DNA from: RGIG3002 sp045546775
GTDB taxonomy: Bacteria > Bacillota > Clostridia > Lachnospirales > Lachnospiraceae
Assembly (NCBI GenBank): GCA_045546775.1
Contig: JAZQDM010000040.1
Span: forward strand, 1-23,099
Reading direction: 5' to 3'
DNA length: 23,099 nt
Below the pieces are notes generated by a model that ran no database searches, had not been told where the DNA came from, and worked only from the letters and a program-made list of their open reading frames with translations. Position 1 is the first letter of the stretch. Every line of letters begins with the position of its first letter. Shown piece after piece: positions 7,424-13,881 of the stretch. The translations under genes were made by a program, and so were the position numbers.

Positions 7424-7747
7424 CTAATGAATAAATTTCTTTTTCTTAGGATTTGGAAGTTCCTCATACATAGCATCAAATAGTCTTTTCAAAAAATCCT
7501 TGTTATCAACATCATCAACCTGCAACATCTCTTTTGCGCCTTCGTACGGCAATTCATAAGCAGCTTCCGGCATAAGTGCAACAGCTGATTTGACAGGCTT
7601 TACAAGTAGTCTGTCATCATATATGCCACCGATGATTTTACCGCGATAGTATAGGATGAATTCTCCCATCATTGCTCTATATGTTATATCTTCTAATTCA
7701 GATAATTGTTCTAATATAAACTCTAAATAGTCTTTGTTTGACGCCAT
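7424..7747 (-). CDS. TfoX/Sxy N-terminal domain protein
   Basis: A 107-residue protein corresponding to a stand-alone TfoX N-terminal domain: YRAMMGEFILYYRGKIIGGI, then YDDRLLVKPVKSA and the closing FDAMYEELPNPKKKK are typical. In gamma-proteobacteria the full TfoX/Sxy protein promotes competence gene expression with CRP. Single-domain Firmicutes versions have no proven role, and the C-terminal domain is absent here. GGGGGT lies three bases before the ATG. It is the first gene of the run TfoX - TPR-like - dinD - transglutaminase. I found no consensus promoter directly upstream. Confidence 0.88.
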   Translation of the reverse strand: MASNKDYLEFILEQLSELEDITYRAMMGEFILYYRGKIIGGIYDDRLLVKPVKSAVALMPEAAYELPYEGAKEMLQVDDVDNKDFLKRLFDAMYEELPNPKKKKFIH

Positions 7748-7805
7748 ATTACCCCCATAAACATTTACAAATTCACAAATACATCCATTCTTTCTACTTC
7801 TTGCT

Positions 7806-7898
7806 TTAGGGCAAACCGCCTGTCAAAGTCTTACCGTACCAAAATCCATAATCCCTTGAATCCGAAAAGTTTGTCTCCTCACTGATATCTATTACTAA
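7806..7898 (-). pseudogene. Possible C-terminal gene remnant
   Basis: On the minus strand a frame without ATG is open between stops at 7899-7901 and 7806-7808 and reads like the end of a protein (SDSRDYGFWYGKTLTGGLP then stop). It overlaps the last codons of the membrane-anchored gene at 7879-8313 in another frame, so it could be the old end of that gene after a frameshift, or a chance frame. The parent family is not recognised. Confidence 0.2.
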
Positions 7899-8313
7899 TT
7901 ACCCGAAACTGCCACTGTGCAGAAGCTCCATCACTACACACTTCTTCAAAACCAAAAATATCATCTTTTCCTATTACAACTTCACTGACTGTTTCCCCGG
8001 TAGTCAATTGTATCACTGCCGGTTCGAATCTAAGCGTAACCTCACCTGCTGTTGTTATGTCTTCTATGGTGACTGTTGTGTTATGCAGATGGTATGTATC
8101 GCCTTTTAAAAATTCCGCACTCTCTTCATACGCATCAGAAGTGTCTGATTCTACCGTTCCTGTTATTCGAATCGTTGCCCATGTATGTGTGTCCTTGTAT
8201 TTTTTAAGAGGATTATAAATTCCAAAATAAAATACAATAACTGTCACAACACTCAAAGTCATTATTGCGATTACAAGTTTTTTTACATTTTTTTCTTTCA
8301 CTTTTTCTTTCAT
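7879..8313 (-). CDS. Hypothetical membrane-anchored protein
   Basis: A 144-residue protein with a Lys-rich N-terminus, one hydrophobic segment at about residues 12-31 (LVIAIMTLSVVTVIVFYFGI) and a C-terminal domain rich in Thr/Val/Glu beta-strand-like stretches (TWATIRITGTVESD, YHLHNTTVTIEDIT, EVVIGKDDIFGFEEV) that should lie outside the membrane. There is no lipobox, so it is probably a signal-anchor protein. GGGGAAAGC lies just before the ATG. It follows the VOC gene by 38 bases on the same strand and may be co-transcribed with rarA and that gene. No family recognised. The C-terminal frame may have been altered, since another frame stays open beyond its stop. Confidence 0.65.
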   Translation of the reverse strand: MKEKVKEKNVKKLVIAIMTLSVVTVIVFYFGIYNPLKKYKDTHTWATIRITGTVESDTSDAYEESAEFLKGDTYHLHNTTVTIEDITTAGEVTLRFEPAVIQLTTGETVSEVVIGKDDIFGFEEVCSDGASAQWQFRVISNRYQ

Positions 8314-8351
8314 AGCTTTCCCCTATTGCATAAAAACATATACTCCTCGCC

Positions 8352-8714
8352 CTACATCGGCGTTCCTACTTCAATCAAGTTGCCGTCCAAATCATAAAAG
8401 CGAATGACTTTTTGTCCCCAGCTGTGGACTGTAAGCCGGTTCACATATTGAATGTCCGGATATAACCGTTCCAATTTTTCGGCAAATGCCTCAATGTCCT
8501 GTTCTTCAAAATACAGCTCGCAACAATTGTTTTGCGGAATAATGTCTTTTCCGAGAAACTCTTTCCAGATTTTTTCATCCTGCAGCACAAGGCCTTCTGT
8601 CAAAATCATGTTTCCGTCGTTATCCAGTATTCTGTCCAAACCAAACAAATCATGATAAAACTGTTTTGCTTTTTCTATATCTTTTACAACAATCAAAATA
8701 TTTTTTAATTTCAT
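8352..8714 (-). CDS. VOC family (glyoxalase/bleomycin resistance fold) protein
   Basis: A 120-residue protein with the two-module betaalphabetabetabeta layout of the vicinal oxygen chelate superfamily. The first module is residues 1-55 (KNILIVVKDIEKAKQFYHDL, FGLDRILDNDGNMILTEGL); the second is 63-118 and ends with VIRFYDLDGNLIEVGTPM, the usual closing motif with a metal-type Glu. The family includes glyoxalase I, dioxygenases and antibiotic-binding proteins, and the substrate cannot be assigned from this sequence. Its ATG overlaps the rarA stop codon in the four-base arrangement ATGA, so translation is coupled to rarA; GGAAAAG lies a few bases upstream. The link to RarA is positional, with no known functional tie. 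Confidence 0.88.
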   Translation of the reverse strand: MKLKNILIVVKDIEKAKQFYHDLFGLDRILDNDGNMILTEGLVLQDEKIWKEFLGKDIIPQNNCCELYFEEQDIEAFAEKLERLYPDIQYVNRLTVHSWGQKVIRFYDLDGNLIEVGTPM

Positions 8715-10051
8715 TGTTTCTTTTCCGTACTTGCCTCTCTTTTGATGCGTGCCATATGTTCTTTGATTTTTACTTCATAGCCGTTGCCGGACGGGCGATA
8801 AAACTCTTTTCCACTCAATTCATATGGCAAGTATTGTTGTTCCACATAATCATTCGGATAATCATGCGCATATTTGTAACCGGTACCGTGCCCCAATTTG
8901 GCTGCGCCTTTGTAATGCGCATCCTGCAAATGTGTCGGAATCGGTAAATTTCCTGTCTGTTCCACTGCTCTTGTCGCCTCCATAATTGCATTCACACTGG
9001 CATTGCTCTTTGGTGCCGTGGCAATATAAGCGACTGCCTGCGACAAAATAATCTGTGCTTCCGGCATGCCCACTCTCTCCACCGCCTGGGCTGCGCTGAC
9101 TGCAACAGTCAAAGCATTCGGATCTGCATTGCCTACGTCTTCTGCCGCACATATCATCATTCTGCGGGCAATAAAAGTCACACTTTCCCCCGCGTACAGC
9201 ATACGCGCCAAATAATACACTGCCGCATCCGGGTCTGAGCCCCGCATACTTTTGATAAAAGCGGAAATCGTGTCATAATGGTTGTCACCGGTCTTGTCAT
9301 ACCGAATGACACGCTTTTGGATGCATTCCTGGGCTACTTCTATCGTAATGTGAATCTTTCCGTCCTCACTGCGGTTGGTCGTCATAATGCCCAATTCAAT
9401 TGCGTTTAACGCATGTCTGGCATCACCGCCGGACAACTCTGCCAAAAATTCCAAAGCGTCCTCCTCGATGACCGCATCGTAAGCACCCATTCCTTTTTCT
9501 GTATTGTATACCGCACGACGCAACAATTCTTTGATATCTTCCCGCTCCAACGGTTTTAATTCAAAAATAACCGAGCGGGAAATCAAAGCCCCGTTCACTT
9601 CAAAATAAGGGTTTTCGGTCGTCGCTCCAATCAAAACAACGGTGCCGTCCTCCACAAACGGAAGCAAATAGTCCTGCTGTCCTTTGTTAAAACGATGAAT
9701 CTCATCGATAAAAAGAATTGTTTTCTTGCCATACATGCCTTGCATATCTTTTGCTTTCTGTATGACCTCTTCCATATCTTTTTTTCCTGCAACCGTCGCA
9801 TTAATCTGCGTAAACTCTGCACTTGTTGTATTGGCAATCACCTTGGCTAATGTTGTCTTGCCCGTACCGGGCGGCCCATAAAAAATAATGGAACTAAGCT
9901 TATCCGCTTTGATGGCGCGGTACAACAGCTTATCCTTGCCGACAATATGCTGCTGTCCCACCACTTCTTCCAATGTCGTCGGACGCATTCTTGCCGCCAG
10001 CGGCGATTCCTTCTCTTTGTTTGTACTTCTCATATATTCAAATAAATCCAT
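8711..10051 (-). CDS. rarA: Replication-associated recombination protein A (AAA+ ATPase)
   Basis: A 446-residue RarA/MgsA protein, a clamp-loader-like AAA+ ATPase acting at stalled replication forks. The Walker A is GPPGTGKT (59-66), Walker B is ILFIDEIHRFNK (Asp116-Glu117) and the sensor 1 region is IGATTENPYFEVN. The C-terminal collar has the family hallmark AVYYLARMLYAGES, then RRMMICAAEDVGNADP and LPTHLQDAHYKG-like (LPIPTHLQDAHYKG). The N-terminus carries the Leu-Ala-Ala-Arg-Met-Arg-Pro box (SPLAARMRPTTLEEVVGQQH). Length fits the family (about 420-450). AGAGG is eight bases before the ATG. It is transcribed divergently from tRNA-Gly and is coupled to a VOC gene at its 3' end. High confidence. 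Confidence 0.97.
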   Translation of the reverse strand: MDLFEYMRSTNKEKESPLAARMRPTTLEEVVGQQHIVGKDKLLYRAIKADKLSSIIFYGPPGTGKTTLAKVIANTTSAEFTQINATVAGKKDMEEVIQKAKDMQGMYGKKTILFIDEIHRFNKGQQDYLLPFVEDGTVVLIGATTENPYFEVNGALISRSVIFELKPLEREDIKELLRRAVYNTEKGMGAYDAVIEEDALEFLAELSGGDARHALNAIELGIMTTNRSEDGKIHITIEVAQECIQKRVIRYDKTGDNHYDTISAFIKSMRGSDPDAAVYYLARMLYAGESVTFIARRMMICAAEDVGNADPNALTVAVSAAQAVERVGMPEAQIILSQAVAYIATAPKSNASVNAIMEATRAVEQTGNLPIPTHLQDAHYKGAAKLGHGTGYKYAHDYPNDYVEQQYLPYELSGKEFYRPSGNGYEVKIKEHMARIKREASTEKKQ

Positions 10052-10075
10052 ATTTTTGCCCTCTTTTCCCTTTTC

Positions 10076-10104
10076 ATCATAGCGGAAATCTATAGGAAAA
10101 TCAA
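10076..10104 (-). promoter_or_regulatory. Promoter of rarA
   Basis: On the minus strand TTGATT (10104-10099), 17 bases and TATGAT (10081-10076), which would give a short leader of about 18 bases that includes the ribosome binding site. A second TATAAT lies further upstream near 10118-10123 with a poor -35. Confidence 0.45.
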
Positions 10105-10151
10105 TTTTAAAAAATTATATTGAAAATCTGAAAATTAAAACAAAAAAACAG

Positions 10152-10180
10152 TTGACAAATGCTTTTCTTTGAAGTAAACT
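10152..10180 (+). promoter_or_regulatory. Promoter of tRNA-Gly
   Basis: Perfect TTGACA at 10152-10157, 17-base spacer, TAAACT at 10175-10180; transcription would start about 15 bases before the tRNA. AT-rich DNA precedes it. Confidence 0.75.
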
Positions 10181-10201
10181 ATTATTTGTCTTAAGTGACT
10201 T

Positions 10202-10273
<72 letters not shown>

Positions 10274-10281
10274 TTTGCGTT

Positions 10282-10322
10282 ACTGAAGTGCTTAGACTCA
10301 CTTCAGTTTTGCATTCTTTTTT
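10282..10322 (+). terminator. Terminator of tRNA-Gly
   Basis: Perfect 9-base arms ACTGAAGTG (10282-10290) and CACTTCAGT (10299-10307), 8-base loop, followed by TTT and a second T-run a few bases on. Confidence 0.8.
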
Positions 10323-10334
10323 ATTACACACACG

Positions 10335-10366
10335 AAAAAACGCCGACAATGTCGGCGTTTTTTTTT
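10335..10366. terminator. Strong bidirectional terminator
   Basis: A GCCGAC-AAT-GTCGGC core extends to a 13-pair stem flanked by A-run and T-run, so it can act in both directions between the plus-strand tRNA and the minus-strand GH3 gene. Confidence 0.85.
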
Positions 10367-10397
10367 AGACAAAAAGACATTCAAAAGATGATATTTT

Positions 10398-10427
10398 AAA
10401 AAGGGAAGCGGACAAACTCCACTTCCC
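10398..10427 (-). terminator. Terminator of the GH3 gene
   Basis: On the minus strand GGGAAGTGGA, 5-base loop and TCCGCTTCCC followed by TTTTT. The single non-Watson-Crick pair is a T-G wobble in this direction but a C-A mismatch in the other, so it belongs to the minus strand. Confidence 0.8.
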
Positions 10428-10448
10428 TCTTTTGTATTAGTAACCAAA

Positions 10449-11783
10449 TTACTGTTCTACTTTATCTGCATACTTTATCCGGTAAATGCGGTGCAATGAC
10501 TCATTAATACGCTCTTCTGAAATAGTGCCGTCTTTGACTGCCTGTAACAAACCGTTATAAGCTGTTTTAAAATCTTCCGGCATAAGAATCATATCTGCTC
10601 CGGCTTGAATTGCCTTAATCGCAGCCTCGTCAGAAGTATAGTATTCCGTGATTGCTCCCATATTCATGGCATCGGTAATAATAACGCCCTCGAAACCGAT
10701 TTCATCACGCAAAAGGCCGATTACTTGCGGCGAAACAGATGCCGGTGTATTGTCACCTGTTATCGACGGAACGGAAACATGCCCCACCATAACAAAATCC
10801 GCTCCGGCTTCCACCCCGGCTTTGAATACATTAAACTCTACATTTCTAAATTCTTCTAAAGTGCGGTTGGATGTAGCCATCCCTACATGGGTATCTTCCG
10901 TCGTTCCGCCAAGTCCAGGGAAATGCTTCAAACAAGCACTTACTCCATTTTCCTCCAGGCCTTGTACCGCAGAAGGCACCATAGCGGCTACCACAGCTCC
11001 GTTGTCGCTAAAGGAACGGTTTCCGATTGTCTCATTGTTCGGATCTGTCAACACATCTGCAACCGGGGCAAAGTTCATATTAAATCCAAGTGCAGATAAA
11101 TAATCCGCCATCGTTGCTCCTGCTGTATACGCTTTCTGCGTATCACCGGCGGCTCCGATATCGGCCATCGGCCCAACATTTTCAGCATCAATGCTGCTGT
11201 TTGCAACACGGGCAATATCGCCGCCTTCTTCGTCTACACCGATAAACAACGGATATTTGCTATACATCTGTGTATTTGAAATCATCTCCGTCAACTGTTC
11301 TTCCGACTCAATATTCTGTGAAAAATAAATCAAACCACCTACTGCATATTCTCCAAGGGCTTTTTTTGTGCCATTTCCTGCTTTTACCGCAACATCAACA
11401 TCTGCCAATGCTTCCGGCGTTATGTAAAACAAGCCGGCAACCTTATCTTCCAGCGGCATTTCTGCAATACATGCATCTACTGCTTCATCCAACAAGTCTC
11501 GTTCTTCCACCACGGTCTCCGGCTCTGTTTCCGTTTCCGGCATACTTTCCGGCTCTGAAAGAGTGACTTGCTGTTCCTGCTGCTCCAAGGATTCCAATTG
11601 TGCCTGAAGCTCTGCAGCCTGTTTCTTTTCTCCGGTTACCTTTGAAACATATGCCACAACCATTGCAATACCAACAATTAATAAAATCGCAATGACAGCC
11701 ACTGCCACATACGCCATAATTTGATTTCTGATACGACGCTGACGGCGAAACTCCCTGCGTTCCAATTCTCTATTTTCATCCAT
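10449..11783 (-). CDS. Membrane-anchored GH3 family beta-N-acetylhexosaminidase (NagZ-like)
   Basis: A 444-residue glycoside hydrolase family 3 enzyme likely to remove N-acetylglucosamine from peptidoglycan or related glycans outside the cell. A basic N-terminus (RREFRRQRRIRN) precedes a transmembrane segment at 24-46 (YVAVAVIAILLIVGIAMVVA). A Gln/Glu-rich linker with coiled-coil character follows (53-95), then the catalytic domain from about 97. Motifs are GVDEEGGDIARV, LKHFPGLGGTTEDTHVG (with the Asp297-x-His299 dyad of NagZ-type enzymes) and the nucleophile Asp371 in VIITDAMNMG. The frame opens with GTG at 11822; I prefer the ATG at 11783 because AGGAG lies 11 bases upstream. A weak promoter (TAGCAA, 17, TATTAT at 11839-11834) lies close by, and a much stronger one at 12249-12277 may also read into it. 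Substrate is inferred. Confidence 0.92.
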   Translation of the reverse strand: MDENRELERREFRRQRRIRNQIMAYVAVAVIAILLIVGIAMVVAYVSKVTGEKKQAAELQAQLESLEQQEQQVTLSEPESMPETETEPETVVEERDLLDEAVDACIAEMPLEDKVAGLFYITPEALADVDVAVKAGNGTKKALGEYAVGGLIYFSQNIESEEQLTEMISNTQMYSKYPLFIGVDEEGGDIARVANSSIDAENVGPMADIGAAGDTQKAYTAGATMADYLSALGFNMNFAPVADVLTDPNNETIGNRSFSDNGAVVAAMVPSAVQGLEENGVSACLKHFPGLGGTTEDTHVGMATSNRTLEEFRNVEFNVFKAGVEAGADFVMVGHVSVPSITGDNTPASVSPQVIGLLRDEIGFEGVIITDAMNMGAITEYYTSDEAAIKAIQAGADMILMPEDFKTAYNGLLQAVKDGTISEERINESLHRIYRIKYADKVEQ

Positions 11784-11890
11784 ACTGTTAACGACTCCTC
11801 TCCAATGTTCGCGCACACACACGCTCTGTTTCCATAATACTCTAATTTTTCAAATTTTGCTATAGGAAATAACAGGAATCGCTCTTTTTC

Positions 11891-12242
11891 GCACAACGTA
11901 GAAGCGGGCATTGATTCCTATGTATCAACACCCGCCTCTAAACTGAGCTATCCAATGGCTTTTTCCTCCATTTTTTCATCCTTCGTCCTTATCCCATTTC
12001 TCTTTCGTACCATTTGTACTGTAACGGACAAATCTTGCTTCTTTTCATTTTGTCATTTGTACTTCGCTACTTTTTCTTCTGGACTCGTTCACGTTAATGA
12101 ATTACTACTTTGTCTTTAGTTCCTTATTCTTTTGTGCTTTAAAAATGATTTAAGTTCCCGTTGGACTGTACCTCTCTTTCTTTAGATTTCATCTATGTAA
12201 ACTTTCCTTTTTCGAAAGTCGTTATAACTTGTTTGTTGTTAT
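11891..12242 (-). ncRNA. Candidate structured non-coding RNA (unidentified) or very long GH3 leader
   Basis: This intergenic stretch has no convincing gene. On the minus strand it starts from a perfect-consensus promoter and is purine-rich. It forms several small hairpins, such as ACTTTC/GAAAGT near the 5' end, GACAAAAT paired with ATTTGTC with one bulge, and GTAC-AAATG-GTAC. It ends in a long hairpin: arms 11924-11940 and 11899-11915 pair at all 17 positions with an 8-base loop, three of the pairs being G-U, and pairing continues eight positions outward to 11891 and 11948 with two mismatches. All wobbles are G-U on the minus strand and A-C on the plus strand, so the transcript is minus. No T-run follows, so the 3' end is uncertain and the RNA could be the 460-base leader of the GH3 gene. 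I tested it mentally against tmRNA, RNase P RNA, SRP RNA and T-box leaders without a match. Confidence 0.5.
11924..11940 (-). repeat. 5' arm of the long hairpin closing the candidate RNA
   Basis: The 17-base arm pairs with 11899-11915 across loop 11916-11923; outer pairing reaches 11891 and 11948. The GCGGG/CCCGC core and the A-U/G-U outer pairs make it the most stable structure of the intergenic region. Confidence 0.7.
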
Positions 12243-12248
12243 GGTCTT

Positions 12249-12277
12249 ATTATATCCAGATATATTTATTTTGTCAA
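12249..12277 (-). promoter_or_regulatory. Perfect consensus promoter with upstream A-tracts
   Basis: On the minus strand TTGACA (12277-12272), 17 bases, TATAAT (12254-12249). The DNA immediately upstream (about 12278-12330) consists of phased A- and T-runs, as in UP elements of strongly expressed RNA genes. No ORF of any length follows. Predicted transcription start is near 12242. Confidence 0.85.
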
Positions 12278-12454
12278 TACATTTTTTGAAAAAAGTTTTT
12301 ATTTTTTTATATTTTTTTGTTTGTGTTTTAATTATCAGTTTTTAATAGATTTTATTCTATAATTTTCTATCTTTTTACAGTATCAAAAGTACCATCATCT
12401 CATCACACTGCCAATGACCGCTACAGCACTTTAAGGACATCCGATGCCTTTCTC

Positions 12455-12483
12455 TTGTCCATCTGCGCAAAAAGCTTTATACT
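12455..12483 (+). promoter_or_regulatory. Promoter of the LUD-domain gene
   Basis: TTGTCC at 12455-12460, 17 bases, TATACT at 12478-12483; 30 bases before the ATG. Confidence 0.6.
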
Positions 12484-12513
12484 ATACTTAGAAAAGAAAG
12501 GAAGGGTATTTTT

Positions 12514-13149
12514 ATGAATTACAAACAGGAAGCTTTTGCATCTGCTGCAAAGGAAGTAATTAAAAATTTGGAAAAAAGAGGAATGGAAGGCTACTTCTTT
12601 GAAGATGCCACCGCCTGCGTCATGGCAATTTCGGAAATGATTCCGGGCGGAAGCTCCATCAGCTGGGGCGGAAGCGAATCCATCAAGGAAGTGGGGCTTA
12701 TGGATGCTTTGAAACGTGGTGAATACGAAATGATTGACCGTATGAGCGCTACAACCCCGGAAGAAAGCCGTGAACTTTATGCAAAGGCAGTTTTAGCAGA
12801 TTACTATTTGATGAGTACCAATGCTATTACATACGATGGGGAGCTGGTAAATATTGACGGAAACGGCAATCGTGTTGCCTGCCTTATTCATGGCCCGGAA
12901 AACATTATCATGGTTGTCGGCATGAACAAATTCTGCCAGACGGTTGAAGAAGCGGTACATCGTGTGCGCAATATGGCGTCTCCGGCAAATGCAAAGCGCT
13001 TAAACCGTCAAACACCTTGCAATTTCACCGGTCGCTGTGGCGACTGCCTCTCCCCGGACTGCATGTGCAACAACATTGTCATCACACGCAGAAGCGGACG
13101 TAAAGGACGCATCAAGGTATTTTTTGTGGCAGAAAATCTGGGATACTAA
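12514..13149 (+). CDS. LUD-domain protein (DUF162, lactate-utilization LutC/YkgG-like)
   Basis: A 211-residue protein of the LUD superfamily. The fold is recognisable from ISEMIPGGSSISWGGSESIK near 39-58, DYYLMSTNAITYDGELVNID at 96-115 and GPENIIMVVGMNKF at 127-140. Relatives LutB/LutC work in lactate oxidation, but this is the short stand-alone form frequent in anaerobes, with no LutA or LutB gene beside it, so the reaction is unknown. A Cys cluster near the C-terminus (Cys169, 175, 178, 183, 185 in TPCNFTGRCGDCLSPDCMCN) could bind a metal or Fe-S cluster. The ribosome binding site GGAAGGG and a promoter lie just upstream. Three bases separate it from the next gene, so they share a transcript. 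Confidence 0.88.
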   Translation: MNYKQEAFASAAKEVIKNLEKRGMEGYFFEDATACVMAISEMIPGGSSISWGGSESIKEVGLMDALKRGEYEMIDRMSATTPEESRELYAKAVLADYYLMSTNAITYDGELVNIDGNGNRVACLIHGPENIIMVVGMNKFCQTVEEAVHRVRNMASPANAKRLNRQTPCNFTGRCGDCLSPDCMCNNIVITRRSGRKGRIKVFFVAENLGY

Positions 13150-13152
13150 GCT

Positions 13153-13818
13153 ATGCGGATAGAAGCAATATCATTTTTCTTAAAAAAGCCGCACCGTCTA
13201 TTGTTTTTAATTGCAAGCGTCTGCATTTTATGCGGTATTACGATGTTACATGGTTCTGTTGGTGTCCAAAATTATGAAAAGACAACCGGTGTAATTCGCG
13301 ATGTGGAAGAAACCGAAAAATATATGGCACGTCGCGGTTACGTAACCCGCTACAATTATGTACTTTCTTGGTATGATGACGGAACTTATTACGAAAAAAT
13401 AGTGGAAGACCAAATTTCCCCGCCGGTAGAAGGCGAACTTATTATCTGGGTAAGACCGGATAATCGGGATGCCACGCCTACCGCTCCGCAGGATATGACG
13501 GAACAAGGAACTCTTTTTGCAGGCATCGGCATGCTTTCCGGTATCATCGGTACAGTACTTTTTATGCGGAACAAAAAGAAAGAAAACTTAACCTATACTG
13601 AGAAAATCGAGCGTTTAGTAGACACAAAGCTTTATTGCATCATCATCTTTATCTTATCGCTCTTCGGCGCAGGTTTTATTGGATATGATACCTATGCTGA
13701 TTACCAAAAAAATAGTTTTATAAAAGCATACCAGATCGATTTGCTTATTTTTTGCGGTATTGTTGCTGTCGTTTGCGTGATTTTGTTTGTTCGCGCGAAC
13801 AAGAAATTGAAACACTAA
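13153..13818 (+). CDS. Hypothetical membrane protein, DUF3592-like layout
   Basis: A 221-residue protein with four hydrophobic segments: about 17-34 (LLFLIASVCILCGITMLH), 121-138, 162-180 (IIIFILSLFGAGFIGY) and 195-213 (LIFCGIVAVVCVILFV). Between the first and second is a soluble domain (38-118) with TTGVIRDVEETEKY and YVLSWYDDGTYYEKIV. This matches the TM-beta domain-TM plan of DUF3592 proteins, whose function is unknown; I am only moderately sure of the family. It starts three bases after the LUD gene, with only a weak Shine-Dalgarno inside that gene, so coupling is likely. The stop codon touches the terminator stem. Confidence 0.65.
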   Translation: MRIEAISFFLKKPHRLLFLIASVCILCGITMLHGSVGVQNYEKTTGVIRDVEETEKYMARRGYVTRYNYVLSWYDDGTYYEKIVEDQISPPVEGELIIWVRPDNRDATPTAPQDMTEQGTLFAGIGMLSGIIGTVLFMRNKKKENLTYTEKIERLVDTKLYCIIIFILSLFGAGFIGYDTYADYQKNSFIKAYQIDLLIFCGIVAVVCVILFVRANKKLKH

Positions 13819-13860
13819 AAAATGCGGTCTGCGGACAATATGTCTGCAGACCACATTTTT
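13818..13860. terminator. Bidirectional terminator between convergent transcripts
   Basis: Arms 13818-13837 and 13841-13860 pair at 18 of 20 positions (one G-U and one A-C), with A-run and T-run at the ends. It serves the plus-strand membrane protein gene and the minus-strand lysC operon. Confidence 0.85.
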
Positions 13861-13881
13861 ATATAGAAATACTCTCACTCA

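Noticed and set aside
11899..11940. Long hairpin as a simple rho-independent terminator
   Set aside because: No T-run follows on the minus strand; the plus strand has A-C mismatches in the stem.
11891..12242. Candidate RNA as RNase P RNA, tmRNA or a tRNA
   Set aside because: A stretch GAGGTACAGTCC recalls the RNase P GAGGAAAGTCC box, but the second conserved box (ACAGAA type) is missing. There is no T-arm for a tRNA or tmRNA and no tag reading frame.
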